DNA of 64,000 bases from Komagataeibacter xylinus. GTDB lineage: Bacteria; Pseudomonadota; Alphaproteobacteria; Acetobacterales; Acetobacteraceae. The notes below the pieces were generated by a model. It was given only the letters and a program-made list of their open reading frames with translations. It was not told the origin of the DNA and made no database searches. The stretch is from positions 2,021,001 through 2,085,000 of the forward strand of contig NZ_CP041348.1 in assembly GCF_009834365.1 (NCBI RefSeq). Direction: 5' to 3'. A program made the position numbers and the translations under genes. The first letter of the stretch is position 1; each line of letters starts with the position of its first letter. Below, one piece after another: positions 26,093 to 34,768 of the stretch.

Positions 26093-26868
26093 GCACGCTC
26101 TGGCCTGTGCCTGCCGCCATGCCACGCGTGGCACTGGTCACTGGCGGCGCGGCCCGTCTTGGCTGCGCCATCGCGCTGGAACTGGCGCGCGCGGGCTTTG
26201 ATATCGCACTGCATTACAATACATCAGCGCAGGCAGCCGAACACACTGCTGCTGAAATCCGTGCATTGGGCCGCAGGGCCGTGCTGCTGCCCGCCGATCT
26301 GGTGCAGGAGGCAATGGTCACGCCACTCGTGGCCGAGGCGACCCGCCAGCTTGGCCCGGTGGGCGTGCTCGTCAACAATGCCAGCATGTTCATACGCGAT
26401 GAGTGGGATAGTGCCACAAGGGCAGGGTGGGATGCGCATATGGAGCCCAATACCCGCGCCCCCTTCGTGCTGATGCAGGAATTTGCCCGCCTGATGCCCG
26501 AGGGCGCGCAGGGCATGGTGCTGAACATGCTTGATGAGCGCGTATGGTCGCTCACACCCCATTTTGTCAGCTACACCGTGTCCAAGGCGGCATTGTGGAC
26601 CCTGACCCAGACCATGGCGCTGGCCCTCGCGCCACGGCAGATCCGCGTCAATGCCATCGGCCCCGGCCCCGTGCTGCCCACGCCAAGGCAGACGGCAGAC
26701 CAGTTTGCCCGGCAATGCGCCTCCGTGCCGCTAGGCCGTGTTGCCACGCCTGACGAGATTGCGCGCGCCGCACTGTCGCTGATCTGCCTGCCATCGGTAA
26801 CCGGGCAGATGCTTGCCCTTGATGGCGGCCAGCACATGCAGTGGTCGCCCACGCCCCCCGCGCGCTGA
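26089..26868 (+). CDS. SDR family oxidoreductase, FolM/pteridine-reductase-like
   Basis: A 259-residue NAD(P)-dependent reductase. The cofactor motif is VTGGAARLGCAIA, followed by NNASMF where classic SDRs have NNAG. The Tyr/Lys pair is in FVSYTVSKAALW. GPGPVLPTPRQT and the C-terminal LALDGGQHMQW complete it. NNAS and the GGxxRLG motif are typical of pteridine reductase 1 and FolM-like enzymes that reduce dihydromonapterin or dihydrofolate. It overlaps recR (ATGA) and is 25 bases before folB, supporting a folate role. The substrate remains inferred. Confidence 0.82.
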   Translation: MSTLWPVPAAMPRVALVTGGAARLGCAIALELARAGFDIALHYNTSAQAAEHTAAEIRALGRRAVLLPADLVQEAMVTPLVAEATRQLGPVGVLVNNASMFIRDEWDSATRAGWDAHMEPNTRAPFVLMQEFARLMPEGAQGMVLNMLDERVWSLTPHFVSYTVSKAALWTLTQTMALALAPRQIRVNAIGPGPVLPTPRQTADQFARQCASVPLGRVATPDEIARAALSLICLPSVTGQMLALDGGQHMQWSPTPPAR

Positions 26869-26893
26869 AGCCCCCAGACTGACAGGAACCGCC

Positions 26894-27292
26894 ATGTCCG
26901 TATTCCCGCCGTGGAATGAACCACAGCCGCTGCGCTGCCTGTTCGTGCGCAATATGGTGCTTGATGCCCATATCGGTGTGTTTGAACACGAGCAGGGCGT
27001 GACCCAGCGAATTCGCATTAATGTGATGTTTGGCGTGCCCGACAGCGCCTCGCTGGCAGTGGGGGCGGACGATCTGGCCCGCACGGTATCATATGAACGT
27101 GTGGTGCTGCTGATACGTGAACTGGTGGGGCAGGGGCATGTCGCCCTTGTGGAAACGCTGGCCGAGCGAATCGCGGCAGGCGTGCTGGCGGAAAAACGCG
27201 TGCGCATCACGCGCGTGCGCATAGAAAAGCTCGACATCTTCGATGATGCCGAATCGGTTGGCGTCGAGATCGAGCGCCGCAACCCCGCCTGA
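26894..27292 (+). CDS. folB: Dihydroneopterin aldolase
   Basis: Folate-pathway enzyme converting dihydroneopterin to 6-hydroxymethyl-dihydropterin and glycolaldehyde, 132 residues. Family features: LFVRNMVLDAHIGVFEHEQG with the catalytic-site region, ARTVSYERVVLLIREL and the Glu/Lys segments VETLAERIAAGVL and RVRIEKLDIFDDAESVGVE. ATG 26894 follows AGGAACCGCC; the frame is open upstream only over the end of the SDR gene. Placement directly after a FolM-like SDR forms a folate pair. Confidence 0.9.
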   Translation: MSVFPPWNEPQPLRCLFVRNMVLDAHIGVFEHEQGVTQRIRINVMFGVPDSASLAVGADDLARTVSYERVVLLIRELVGQGHVALVETLAERIAAGVLAEKRVRITRVRIEKLDIFDDAESVGVEIERRNPA

Positions 27293-27299
27293 TGCAAAA

Positions 27300-27327
27300 C
27301 CGGCCCGGAGCGCGTGCCCCGGGCCGG
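27300..27327 (-). terminator. Terminator between convergent genes
   Basis: CCGGCCCGG (27300-27308) pairs with CCGGGCCGG (27319-27327). On the minus strand the stem is followed by TTTT, so it best serves the zinc-ribbon gene to the right. It also ends folB, whose stop is eight bases away. Confidence 0.7.
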
Positions 27328-27334
27328 GTCAGGC

Positions 27335-27673
27335 TCAGTTGTCGTGGTCGTCCTTGTCGGTTTTTACGTCGATGTCAGCGCTGCTGATGTCGTCGTCATC
27401 ATCGTCATCAAGGCCCGCGTCGTCAGGCAGCACGGTGTCTGCATCCTCATCCGCATCGGCGTCGAGATCGACATCCACGTCGTTATCGACCGCGTTATCG
27501 CCGGTCTTGGGCTTGGATTCGGGAGCAGCTTCTACCGGGCGGCGCACGCGGGGCAGTTCCACGGGCTGTTCAGCGCCGCATTTGGGGCAGACGGCCGGAT
27601 TCTTGTTCAGATCGTAGAAACGGGCGCTGCAGGAGACACAGACACGTTTGGTGCCGAGGTTGGACTGAGCCAT
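27335..27673 (-). CDS. TIGR02300 family protein (FYDLN acid domain)
   Basis: A 112-residue protein of a family restricted mostly to Alphaproteobacteria, function unknown. The N-terminal half is a zinc ribbon: CVSCSARFYDLNKNPAVCPKC, with the FYDLN motif that names the family. The C-terminal half is extremely acidic, with long Asp runs interrupted by Ala, Val and Thr (DVDLDADADEDADT, DDDDDDISSADID). ATG 27673 gives the usual start, MAQSNLGTKRVC. The frame stays open far upstream, but only as antisense to aroA. Confidence 0.9.
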   Translation of the reverse strand: MAQSNLGTKRVCVSCSARFYDLNKNPAVCPKCGAEQPVELPRVRRPVEAAPESKPKTGDNAVDNDVDVDLDADADEDADTVLPDDAGLDDDDDDDISSADIDVKTDKDDHDN

Positions 27674-27853
27674 CTTGAACCTGTCGATCCTGTTTTTAAT
27701 GATGAATGGAGCCACCGTATCCGGAAGTGGCAAAAGGCGCAGCCCCATGCCAGTTTGCGCGGCTGATGTCAAACATTGCCCGCGCGCTCCGGCACCGTGA
27801 TCATGCCGATCTGTGATTGACTTTGTCACCCGGAATACGGAATGGGATGCGTT

Positions 27854-29206
27854 ATGAAAACCGATCATGCCTCTTCTTCCGTTCGCGCGCTGACGGTTCA
27901 TGCCCCGCGCGCGCCCCTGTCCGGTTCGGTCCATGTGCCGGGTGACAAGTCGATCAGCCACCGCTCGCTGATGTTTGCAGCCCTCGCGCGTGGCACGACC
28001 CACATCACCGGCCTGCTGGAAGGCGAGGACGTGCTGCGCACCGCCGATGCCATGCGGGCCCTTGGCGCGGACATCACCCGCGAGGGGGCAGGGCAGTGGC
28101 GCGTGCAGGGCTGCGGGCTCGACGGGCTGCGTGAACCCGCCGATGTGCTGGACATGGGCAATTCCGGCACGGCGGCGCGCCTGCTGTCGGGCATTCTGGC
28201 GAGCCACGGCTTCACCTCGGTCATGACGGGCGATGCCAGCCTGCGTGGCCGCCCGATGAAGCGCGTGACCGACCCGCTTGCCGCCACCGGGGCCACGTTC
28301 CTCTCGCGCCAGGGCGGGCGGCTGCCGCTGGCCATTGCGGGTAACGCCAACCCGCCGCCGCTGGCCTACCGGCTGCCGGTGGCCTCGGCACAGGTCAAGT
28401 CCGCCGTGCTGCTCGCCGGGCTGAACGCGGTGGGCGAGACACGGGTGGAAGAGCCCGTCGCCACCCGCGACCATACCGAAAACATGCTGCGCCACTTCGG
28501 CGCACAGGTGCAGGTCGAACCCATGGGCGCGGGCGGGCGTGTGATCACGCTTCAGGGCCGCCCCGACCTTGTGGCGCGTGATATCGTGGTGCCGGGTGAT
28601 CCGTCCTCTGCTGCCTTCGTGCTCGTCGCCGCCCTGCTGGTGCCGGGCTCGACCGTGCGCGTGCAGGGCGTGGGGCTGAACCCGCTGCGCACCGGGCTGT
28701 TCACTTCGCTGCGTGAAATGGGGGCCGACCTCGCCATCAGCAACGAGCGCGTTGAAGGCGGCGAGCCGGTAGGCGACCTGACCGCCACCGCAGGCGCGCT
28801 GCATGGCGTGGACGTGCCCGCCACCCGCGCACCGTCGATGATCGATGAATATCCGGTGCTGGCCGTGGCCGCCGCCCATGCCACGGGTCAGTCGCGCTTC
28901 CGCGGGCTGGAGGAACTGCGGGTGAAGGAAAGCGATCGCCTCGCCGCTACCGTGGCGCTGCTGGAAGCCAATGGCATCAGGGTGGACGTGGTGGGCGATG
29001 ACATGATCGTGCACGGCACGGGCGGCGCCATTCCCGGTGGCGGTCTGGTCGAGACCCGCATGGACCATCGCCTGGCCATGAGTGCCATCGTGATGGGCCT
29101 TGCTGCCCAAAAGCCTGTCAGCGTGGATGACACCGCCTTCATCGATACGAGCTTCCCCGGATTCGTGGGGCTGATGAACCGCATCGGCGCGGGGCTTGCG
29201 GCATGA
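27854..29206 (+). CDS. aroA: 3-phosphoshikimate 1-carboxyvinyltransferase (EPSP synthase)
   Basis: Sixth shikimate-pathway step, joining PEP to shikimate 3-phosphate. The 450-residue protein carries VPGDKSISHRSLMFAALARG and the active-site loop LDMGNSGTAARLLSG. GDASLRGRPMKRVTDPL, the PSMIDEYPVLAVAAA segment and the KESDR motif are also present. The Ala and Gly pattern around the PEP site (GNSGTAAR, SLRGRPM) is that of alphaproteobacterial type II-like enzymes, which are often less glyphosate-sensitive; this was not tested. ATG 27842 is an alternative, four codons upstream. Its stop overlaps cmk (ATGA). Confidence 0.96.
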   Translation: MKTDHASSSVRALTVHAPRAPLSGSVHVPGDKSISHRSLMFAALARGTTHITGLLEGEDVLRTADAMRALGADITREGAGQWRVQGCGLDGLREPADVLDMGNSGTAARLLSGILASHGFTSVMTGDASLRGRPMKRVTDPLAATGATFLSRQGGRLPLAIAGNANPPPLAYRLPVASAQVKSAVLLAGLNAVGETRVEEPVATRDHTENMLRHFGAQVQVEPMGAGGRVITLQGRPDLVARDIVVPGDPSSAAFVLVAALLVPGSTVRVQGVGLNPLRTGLFTSLREMGADLAISNERVEGGEPVGDLTATAGALHGVDVPATRAPSMIDEYPVLAVAAAHATGQSRFRGLEELRVKESDRLAATVALLEANGIRVDVVGDDMIVHGTGGAIPGGGLVETRMDHRLAMSAIVMGLAAQKPVSVDDTAFIDTSFPGFVGLMNRIGAGLAA

Positions 29207-29844
29207 CGCAGCGCCTGGTCATTGCGGTTGACGGCCCGGCTGCCGCGGGCAAGGGCACGCTGGCCCGCAGCCTGGCCGAGGCACTGGGCCTGCCCTATCT
29301 CGATACCGGCCTGCTCTACCGCGCCACCGGGCGGCGCATGATCGACGCGGGCCATGACCCTGCTACCGCCCCGGCGGAGGAATTTGCCGCGGGCGTAGGC
29401 ATGGACGATCTGCGCCGCACCGACCTGCGCGTGCCCGAGGTGGACCGTGCCGCAAGCCTTGTTGCCGCCCAGCCCGCCGTGCGCCGGGTGCTTGTTGACG
29501 TGCAGCGCCGCTTTGCCGGTGCCCATGGCGCGGTGCTCGACGGGCGCGATATCGGCACGGTCATCTTCCCCGATGCGCAGGTCAAGCTCTACATCACGGC
29601 TTCGGCCCGCACGCGCGCCGAGCGGCGGTGGGAGCAGATGGCGACTGACCCCAACGCGCCTGACCGCGCGGCGCAGATAGCGCAGGTGGAGCGCGAGATC
29701 GCGGCGCGTGACGCTGCCGATTCCGCCCGCGCCACCGCCCCCCTGCGCCCCGCCGATGACGCCGTGCATATCGAGACCGACCACCTCGATGCCGCCGCCG
29801 TGCTGGCCGAGGCCCTGCGGATCGTGGCGCTCAGGACGCGCTAG
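29203..29844 (+). CDS. cmk: Cytidylate kinase
   Basis: Phosphorylates CMP and dCMP to the diphosphates, 213 residues. The P-loop is DGPAAAGKGTLARSLAEALG at residues 8-27; LDTGLLYRATGRRM follows. The CMP-binding insert and LDGRDIGTVIFPDAQVKLYI, then RAERRWEQM with the lid arginines, are all present. It is fused by overlap to aroA and followed by rpsA, a widely conserved aroA-cmk-rpsA order. Confidence 0.96.
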   Translation: MTQRLVIAVDGPAAAGKGTLARSLAEALGLPYLDTGLLYRATGRRMIDAGHDPATAPAEEFAAGVGMDDLRRTDLRVPEVDRAASLVAAQPAVRRVLVDVQRRFAGAHGAVLDGRDIGTVIFPDAQVKLYITASARTRAERRWEQMATDPNAPDRAAQIAQVEREIAARDAADSARATAPLRPADDAVHIETDHLDAAAVLAEALRIVALRTR

Positions 29845-30119
29845 CGCGCTTTTGTGCGTGAACCATTCGCCCCCGGCACGGTTTTTATTGACATCTGCCG
29901 CCCATAGGGTGTCTGTGCTCAACGGTATATGCCCCGCGCGCCTGTGCTGGGGCATGGTCTTTCATCATCTGGCCCGCAGGCGTGCCGCGACCGTGTCGTG
30001 GCGGAAAGCCCGGGCAAGCCGTTCCCATGTTACCGCACAGGCGGGCAGGCGGGGGCGCAGGATTGTCCACATCCGCCGCCGCGCGGTCGTGATGTGGTTA
30101 CAGGATTTACGAGTAACTC
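29845..30119 (+). promoter_or_regulatory. Leader region of rpsA
   Basis: These 275 bases contain no gene. TTGACA at 29888-29893 is a perfect -35 hexamer, but the sequence 17 bases on (GTCTGT) is a poor -10. The long untranslated leader would suit S1 autoregulation, as known for rpsA in other bacteria; no specific structure was identified. Confidence 0.3.
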
Positions 30120-31817
30120 ATGGCTTCAGCCACAACACAGCCCGTCGAGAACTTTGCCGATCTCCTCGAGGAAACCCTCGGTCGCGATTCCGCGTTTGAC
30201 GGTTCCGTCGTCACCGGTCGCGTCGTTCGCCTGACGGATGAATACGCCATCGTCGATGTCGGCCTGAAAAGCGAAGGGCGCGTTTCCCTCAAGGAATTCG
30301 GCCCGCCGGGCGTTACCCCCGATGTCAAGCCGGGTGATGTCATCGAACTGTTCGTCGAGCGGTACGAAGATCGTGACGGGTCCATCGTCCTGTCGCGCGA
30401 GAAGGCCCGCCGCGAGGAAGCCTGGTCGAACCTTGAAAAGGCGTTCGAAGGCAACCAGCGCGTCAACGGCACCATCTATGGCCGCGTCAAGGGTGGCTTC
30501 ACCGTCGACCTCGGCGGCGCAATGGCGTTCCTGCCCGGCAGCCAGGTCGATATCCGCCCCGTGCGCGATGTGACCCCGCTGATGGGCGTGCCCCAGCCGT
30601 TCCAGATCCTGAAGATGGACCGCGCGCGCGGCAACATCGTCGTTTCGCGTCGCGCCGTGCTCGAAGAGACCCGTGCGGAGCAGCGCAGCGAGCTGATCCA
30701 GGGCCTGAAGGAAGGCATGATCCTCGATGGCGTGGTCAAGAACATCACCGATTACGGTGCGTTCGTCGACCTCGGTGGCGTCGATGGCCTGCTGCATGTG
30801 ACCGATATCGCATGGAAGCGCATCAACCACCCGTCCGAGGCGCTGCAGATCGGCCAGCCGGTCCGCGTGCAGGTCATCCGCTTCAACCCCGACACGCAGC
30901 GCATCTCGCTGGGCATGAAGCAGCTTGAGGCTGACCCGTGGGAGAACGTGGCGATCAAGTACCCGCCGGGTGCCCGCTACACCGGTCGCGTCACGAACAT
31001 CACCGACTACGGTGCGTTCGTCGAGCTGGAGCCGGGCGTCGAAGGCCTGGTGCATGTGTCCGAGATGTCCTGGACGAAGAAGAACGTCCATCCGGGCAAG
31101 ATCGTCGCCACTTCGCAGGAAGTCGATGTGATGGTCCTGGATGTGGACAGCGCGAAGCGCCGCATCTCGCTGGGCCTGAAGCAGGTGCAGCGCAACCCGT
31201 GGGAGCAGTTCGCCGAGGAGCACAAGGTTGGTTCCGTGGTGGAAGGCGAGATCCGCAACATCACCGAGTTCGGCCTGTTCATCGGCCTCTCCGCCGACAT
31301 CGATGGCATGGTTCACATGTCCGACCTGTCGTGGGACGAGCCGGGCGAAGTCGCCATGAGCCACTACGAGAAGGGCCAGGTCGTAAAGGCCAAGGTTCTG
31401 GATGTGGACGTGGAGAAAGAGCGCATCTCGCTGGGCATCAAGCAGCTGCATGAAGACCCCGCAGCCGACACGCTGAGCAAGGTGCAGAAGGGTGCGGTCG
31501 TGACCTGCATCGTGACTGCGGTTCAGGCGAACGGCATCGAGGTGAAGGTTGACGACGTTCTGACCGGCTTCATCCGCCGTGCGGAACTGGCCCGTGACAA
31601 GGCCGACCAGCGCCCCGAGCGCTTCGCCGTTGGCGAGCGTGTTGATGCGAAGGTCGTGTCGGTTGACCGCGCTGCCCGCAAGCTGGCCCTGACCATCCGC
31701 GGCCGTGAAGTCGAGGAAGACAAGCAGGCGATCTCCGACTACGGTTCTTCCGATAGCGGTGCTTCGCTGGGTGACATTCTGGGTGCCGCGATCCGTCGCC
31801 GTAACGCCGAGAGCTGA
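30120..31817 (+). CDS. rpsA: 30S ribosomal protein S1
   Basis: Binds mRNA leaders and brings them to the 30S subunit, 565 residues. Six S1 RNA-binding repeats can be read, each near the pattern GxVxxITDYGAFVDLGGVDGLLHVTD. The clearest repeats are at about residues 205-275, 290-365 and 378-450. The conserved linker LGxKQLExDPWENV recurs three times. Codon use is the most biased in the window (GTC, CTG, AAG), as expected for a highly expressed gene. A strong terminator follows. Confidence 0.97.
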   Translation: MASATTQPVENFADLLEETLGRDSAFDGSVVTGRVVRLTDEYAIVDVGLKSEGRVSLKEFGPPGVTPDVKPGDVIELFVERYEDRDGSIVLSREKARREEAWSNLEKAFEGNQRVNGTIYGRVKGGFTVDLGGAMAFLPGSQVDIRPVRDVTPLMGVPQPFQILKMDRARGNIVVSRRAVLEETRAEQRSELIQGLKEGMILDGVVKNITDYGAFVDLGGVDGLLHVTDIAWKRINHPSEALQIGQPVRVQVIRFNPDTQRISLGMKQLEADPWENVAIKYPPGARYTGRVTNITDYGAFVELEPGVEGLVHVSEMSWTKKNVHPGKIVATSQEVDVMVLDVDSAKRRISLGLKQVQRNPWEQFAEEHKVGSVVEGEIRNITEFGLFIGLSADIDGMVHMSDLSWDEPGEVAMSHYEKGQVVKAKVLDVDVEKERISLGIKQLHEDPAADTLSKVQKGAVVTCIVTAVQANGIEVKVDDVLTGFIRRAELARDKADQRPERFAVGERVDAKVVSVDRAARKLALTIRGREVEEDKQAISDYGSSDSGASLGDILGAAIRRRNAES

Positions 31818-31866
31818 TCCCTGCCACAGGCCCTGGCCCGCGCATGCGTGGGCTGGAGCCGGGCAC

Positions 31867-31903
31867 AAAAAAGGGCGGTGCAGAAATGCACCGCCCTTTT
31901 TTT
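31867..31903 (+). terminator. Rho-independent terminator of rpsA
   Basis: A run of six A, then GGGCGGTGCA, loop GAAA, TGCACCGCCC and seven T. The stem is perfect over 16 pairs when the A/T flanks are included, so it works in both directions. Confidence 0.95.
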
Positions 31904-31918
31904 ATGTCGAGAGAGAAG

Positions 31919-32004
31919 GATAAAAGTTTCCGGGTGCCTCCTTTTTTCAAAAAGGCGGCGTTCTCTGAAGCTTTTTGAAAAAAGCTTTACCAAAAACTTT
32001 TATC
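31919..32004 (+). repeat. Dispersed intergenic repeat, best full-length copy
   Basis: This 86-base element has perfect outer arms, GATAAAAGTTT (31919-31929) and AAACTTTTATC (31994-32004). Hairpin 1 is GCCTCCTTTTTTC/AAAAAGGCGGC (31936-31959) and hairpin 2 is AAGCTTTTT/AAAAAGCTT (31968-31987). Folded, it would be a three-way cloverleaf-like structure. It lies between the convergent rpsA and M16 peptidase genes and ends five bases before the M16 stop codon. Confidence 0.85.
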
Positions 32005-32009
32005 TGCTT

Positions 32010-34694
32010 TTACCGTGTTGCGGGTGGGCCTTTGATGATCTCGGCCAGATCGTCGGGGCGGATCCATTTGCGAAAGGCATCGCGAATCGCCTCGGCGCTC
32101 ATGGTGTAATAGGCCTGGGCTGCGATATCGTTCTGGTTGAGCGGCAGGCCAAGGTCACTGAAGTGCAGGTAACCCGCCGCGATGGTGTCGAGGCTGGCCG
32201 ATTGCAGCGCAAGGCCACGCAGCATGCCCGCGCGTGCCATGGCCAGTTCATCCGCGCTGACGGGCTGGGTCTGCATGGCGATGATGTCCTGTACCGCAGC
32301 ATGCCGCGCGGCCTCAACTTTCTGCGGGTCAGCCCCGAACGAGATGCTGTAGGCAGCGCGCTGGCGCTTCCATGTCAGGTGACTGCGCACGGTATAGACA
32401 TAACCGGTGCGCACCCGCAGGTCGCGATACAGCCGGGATGAAAAGCCCGAGCCAAGGATCTCGTTGCCCAGGTTAAGAGCGAAATGCTCCGGGTTGGTTG
32501 CCGTCAGCCCAAGGCTTTCTGGCAGGGAAACCGTGGCCTGCGTGCTGGACGGGTCGGGCACGCGAGTCACGCTGGCGCTGCTGTCGGGGCGCGGCGGCAG
32601 ATCGACTGCAGGGGTTGGGCCTGTGGCCTGCCACGCACCAAAAGTGCGGGCAATGGCCTTGTAGGCGGCATCGGGTGTGATGTCGCCGGTAATGACGATA
32701 GTGGTCAGGTCAGGCCGGTAGGCAGCAGCGTAAAAGGCACGGCAGTCCGCCAGGCTCAGTTTCATGATGCCCGCAGGTTCGGCCTGCCGCAGCGACGGAT
32801 CGCCCTTGGGCGAAACGGCAGCCTGCATCGCGCGGCCAAACAGATAGTCAGGTGAATGCAGCAGCCCGGACAGCGAGGCCGCCGCATTGGCCTGCACCAC
32901 CTTGAAGGCGGCATCGGGCAGGGCGGGGTGCAGTTCATTTTCCGCCAGCAGGTCAAGGCCGCGCCCAAAGTCGGGTGTCAGCACGCTCAGACTGAAATCG
33001 GACCCGGCGCTTTCGGTTGCAGCGATGTCGTCCAGCGCCTTTTGCAACCCGATCCGGTCATACGTGGTGCTGCCGTAGCGGAACATCTCATCGGTTATGT
33101 CGGCAATGCCTTCCTTGCCCGGTGGCTCCTGCATGTCCTCATTCTGGCGGATGACGCCGTACAGGCTGATGGTGTGGCTGACATTGGCCGGGCGCACGAT
33201 CAGGCGCAGCCCGTTGGGCAGCGTGAAGGCGGCAGGCTGGGCGGAAGGGGTGGGAGGGTTCACGCCCATCAGGCTGTCATTGGCCCATTGCGGCAGGCTG
33301 ACAGGGTGATCGGGCGCTGAGGCGAAGGATTCCGAGCCGCCAAAGCCCTTGCCCTCAACCGGATGGCCACCATCACGCGGGGTGAGGATGGCGGTGATGG
33401 ATTGCTGCGGATCAAGCACCTGCCGGGCCAGACGGTTGACATCCTCTGGCGTTACGGCAGCAAAGGCGGTGGCTTCATCATCGGGTGATTGCAGGCCCAT
33501 GATGGCCTGTGCCTCCGACCAGCTTTCCGCAAGGCCGGCGATGCTGTTGGCGGCGAAACCGAGCTGGGCCAGTTCCTTGCGTTTCGCAGCCTCGACCAGA
33601 TCGGCGGGCACGCCGTTTTCACGCAGGGTTTTCAGAATGTCCTGCATGCGGGCCTGCAGGGGGGCAGCCTCGCCGCCCTTGGGAAAAGCGGCAATGGCAA
33701 TGCCGATGCCCGCATCCGCCTTGGTTACGAAATCGAAGCTCGACAGCAGCGCACGGCCCTGCGGCACGAGTTCGTACAGCGCCCCGCGCTGGCTGCACAG
33801 CACATCGGCCAGAATGCGGGCGGCAGCATAATCATGGCTGTTCTGGCCGGGCATGCGGCTGGCAATGGCGACCAGCCCCACCGGATAGTCGGTGGGGAAA
33901 TGCAGCGTCTGGGCCTGGACGGGGCCGGGATGGACCTGCGGGCGTGCAGGCAGCGCGCGGGCGGGAATGGCGCCAAAGGCCGCGCGCACCTGCGCCATCG
34001 CGCGGGCGGGGTCGACATCCCCGGCAATGACCAGAATGGCGTTGTTGGGCGCGTACCAGTCACGGTAGAAGCGGCGCAGCAGGGCAGTGTCGGTCCTGTC
34101 AAAAGACGGGCGGGTGCCCAGCGCGTCATGCGTGTAAGGCGTGTTTGCAAACAGGATGGATTGCAGCCGCGCCAGGTACACATAGCCGGGGCTGGACAGA
34201 TCGCGCGAGACTTCCTGCTCGATCGCGCCGCGTTCATGCGCCCAGTCCTCGGCGGCCAGCGTCAGGCCCTTCATGCGCAGGGCTTCGATATGCAACAGCA
34301 CGTCCAGATTGTCCGCCGGGGCGGTGTAGAAGAACTGCGTCACGTTTTCTGTCGTGTCGGCATTGTAGTTGCCGCCCAGCCGCGCCCCGATGGCGGCAAG
34401 CTGGTCGCGGTCCAGCCCCTCGCTGCCGCGGAACATCATATGCTCCAGCGCATGCGCCGTGCCGGGAAAGCCCGCCGGTGCCGCGGCCGAACCGGCCAGG
34501 TAGTTGATTTCGGTGCTCACAACCGGGGCCAGCCGGTCGGGCACGATCACGACCCGCAGCCCGTTGGGCAGCGTGGCCTGCACCGGCATGTCGGGCTGGG
34601 GGCTCGCCGCCCGCGCCGGGGGCAGCGTGGCCAGGGCGCTCCCGCATAACAGGAGGGAGAAGCATAATGTCTTGGAAAACAGGCGTGCTATCAT
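32010..34694 (-). CDS. M16 family zinc peptidase, exported, two-domain
   Basis: A periplasmic pitrilysin-type peptidase of 894 residues with a signal peptide (CFSLLLCGSALATLPPARA). The first M16 domain has the inverted zinc motif HALEH near residue 83 and the distal Glu in ERGAIEQEVSRDL. A middle domain follows, then a second M16 repeat (LPNGLRLIVRPANVSH) in which the HxxEH site is absent, as usual for the non-catalytic half. Family members degrade small peptides such as signal-peptide remnants. The gene is monocistronic and divergent from the beta-lactamase-fold gene. Confidence 0.92.
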   Translation of the reverse strand: MIARLFSKTLCFSLLLCGSALATLPPARAASPQPDMPVQATLPNGLRVVIVPDRLAPVVSTEINYLAGSAAAPAGFPGTAHALEHMMFRGSEGLDRDQLAAIGARLGGNYNADTTENVTQFFYTAPADNLDVLLHIEALRMKGLTLAAEDWAHERGAIEQEVSRDLSSPGYVYLARLQSILFANTPYTHDALGTRPSFDRTDTALLRRFYRDWYAPNNAILVIAGDVDPARAMAQVRAAFGAIPARALPARPQVHPGPVQAQTLHFPTDYPVGLVAIASRMPGQNSHDYAAARILADVLCSQRGALYELVPQGRALLSSFDFVTKADAGIGIAIAAFPKGGEAAPLQARMQDILKTLRENGVPADLVEAAKRKELAQLGFAANSIAGLAESWSEAQAIMGLQSPDDEATAFAAVTPEDVNRLARQVLDPQQSITAILTPRDGGHPVEGKGFGGSESFASAPDHPVSLPQWANDSLMGVNPPTPSAQPAAFTLPNGLRLIVRPANVSHTISLYGVIRQNEDMQEPPGKEGIADITDEMFRYGSTTYDRIGLQKALDDIAATESAGSDFSLSVLTPDFGRGLDLLAENELHPALPDAAFKVVQANAAASLSGLLHSPDYLFGRAMQAAVSPKGDPSLRQAEPAGIMKLSLADCRAFYAAAYRPDLTTIVITGDITPDAAYKAIARTFGAWQATGPTPAVDLPPRPDSSASVTRVPDPSSTQATVSLPESLGLTATNPEHFALNLGNEILGSGFSSRLYRDLRVRTGYVYTVRSHLTWKRQRAAYSISFGADPQKVEAARHAAVQDIIAMQTQPVSADELAMARAGMLRGLALQSASLDTIAAGYLHFSDLGLPLNQNDIAAQAYYTMSAEAIRDAFRKWIRPDDLAEIIKGPPATR

Positions 34695-34768
34695 GCCACA
34701 AGGTTACGCCGCTTTATGGGCGGGGGCCAGTTCGCGTGTTGCGTTGCCAGTCATGAAGGAACACGATC

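Noticed and set aside
27674..29110. Long upstream extension of the TIGR02300 frame antisense to aroA
   Set aside because: The family starts at MAQSNLGTKR; the extension is the antisense of aroA.
30126..31868. A 580-codon ORF antisense to rpsA
   Set aside because: It is a shadow of a strongly biased ribosomal gene with no independent features.
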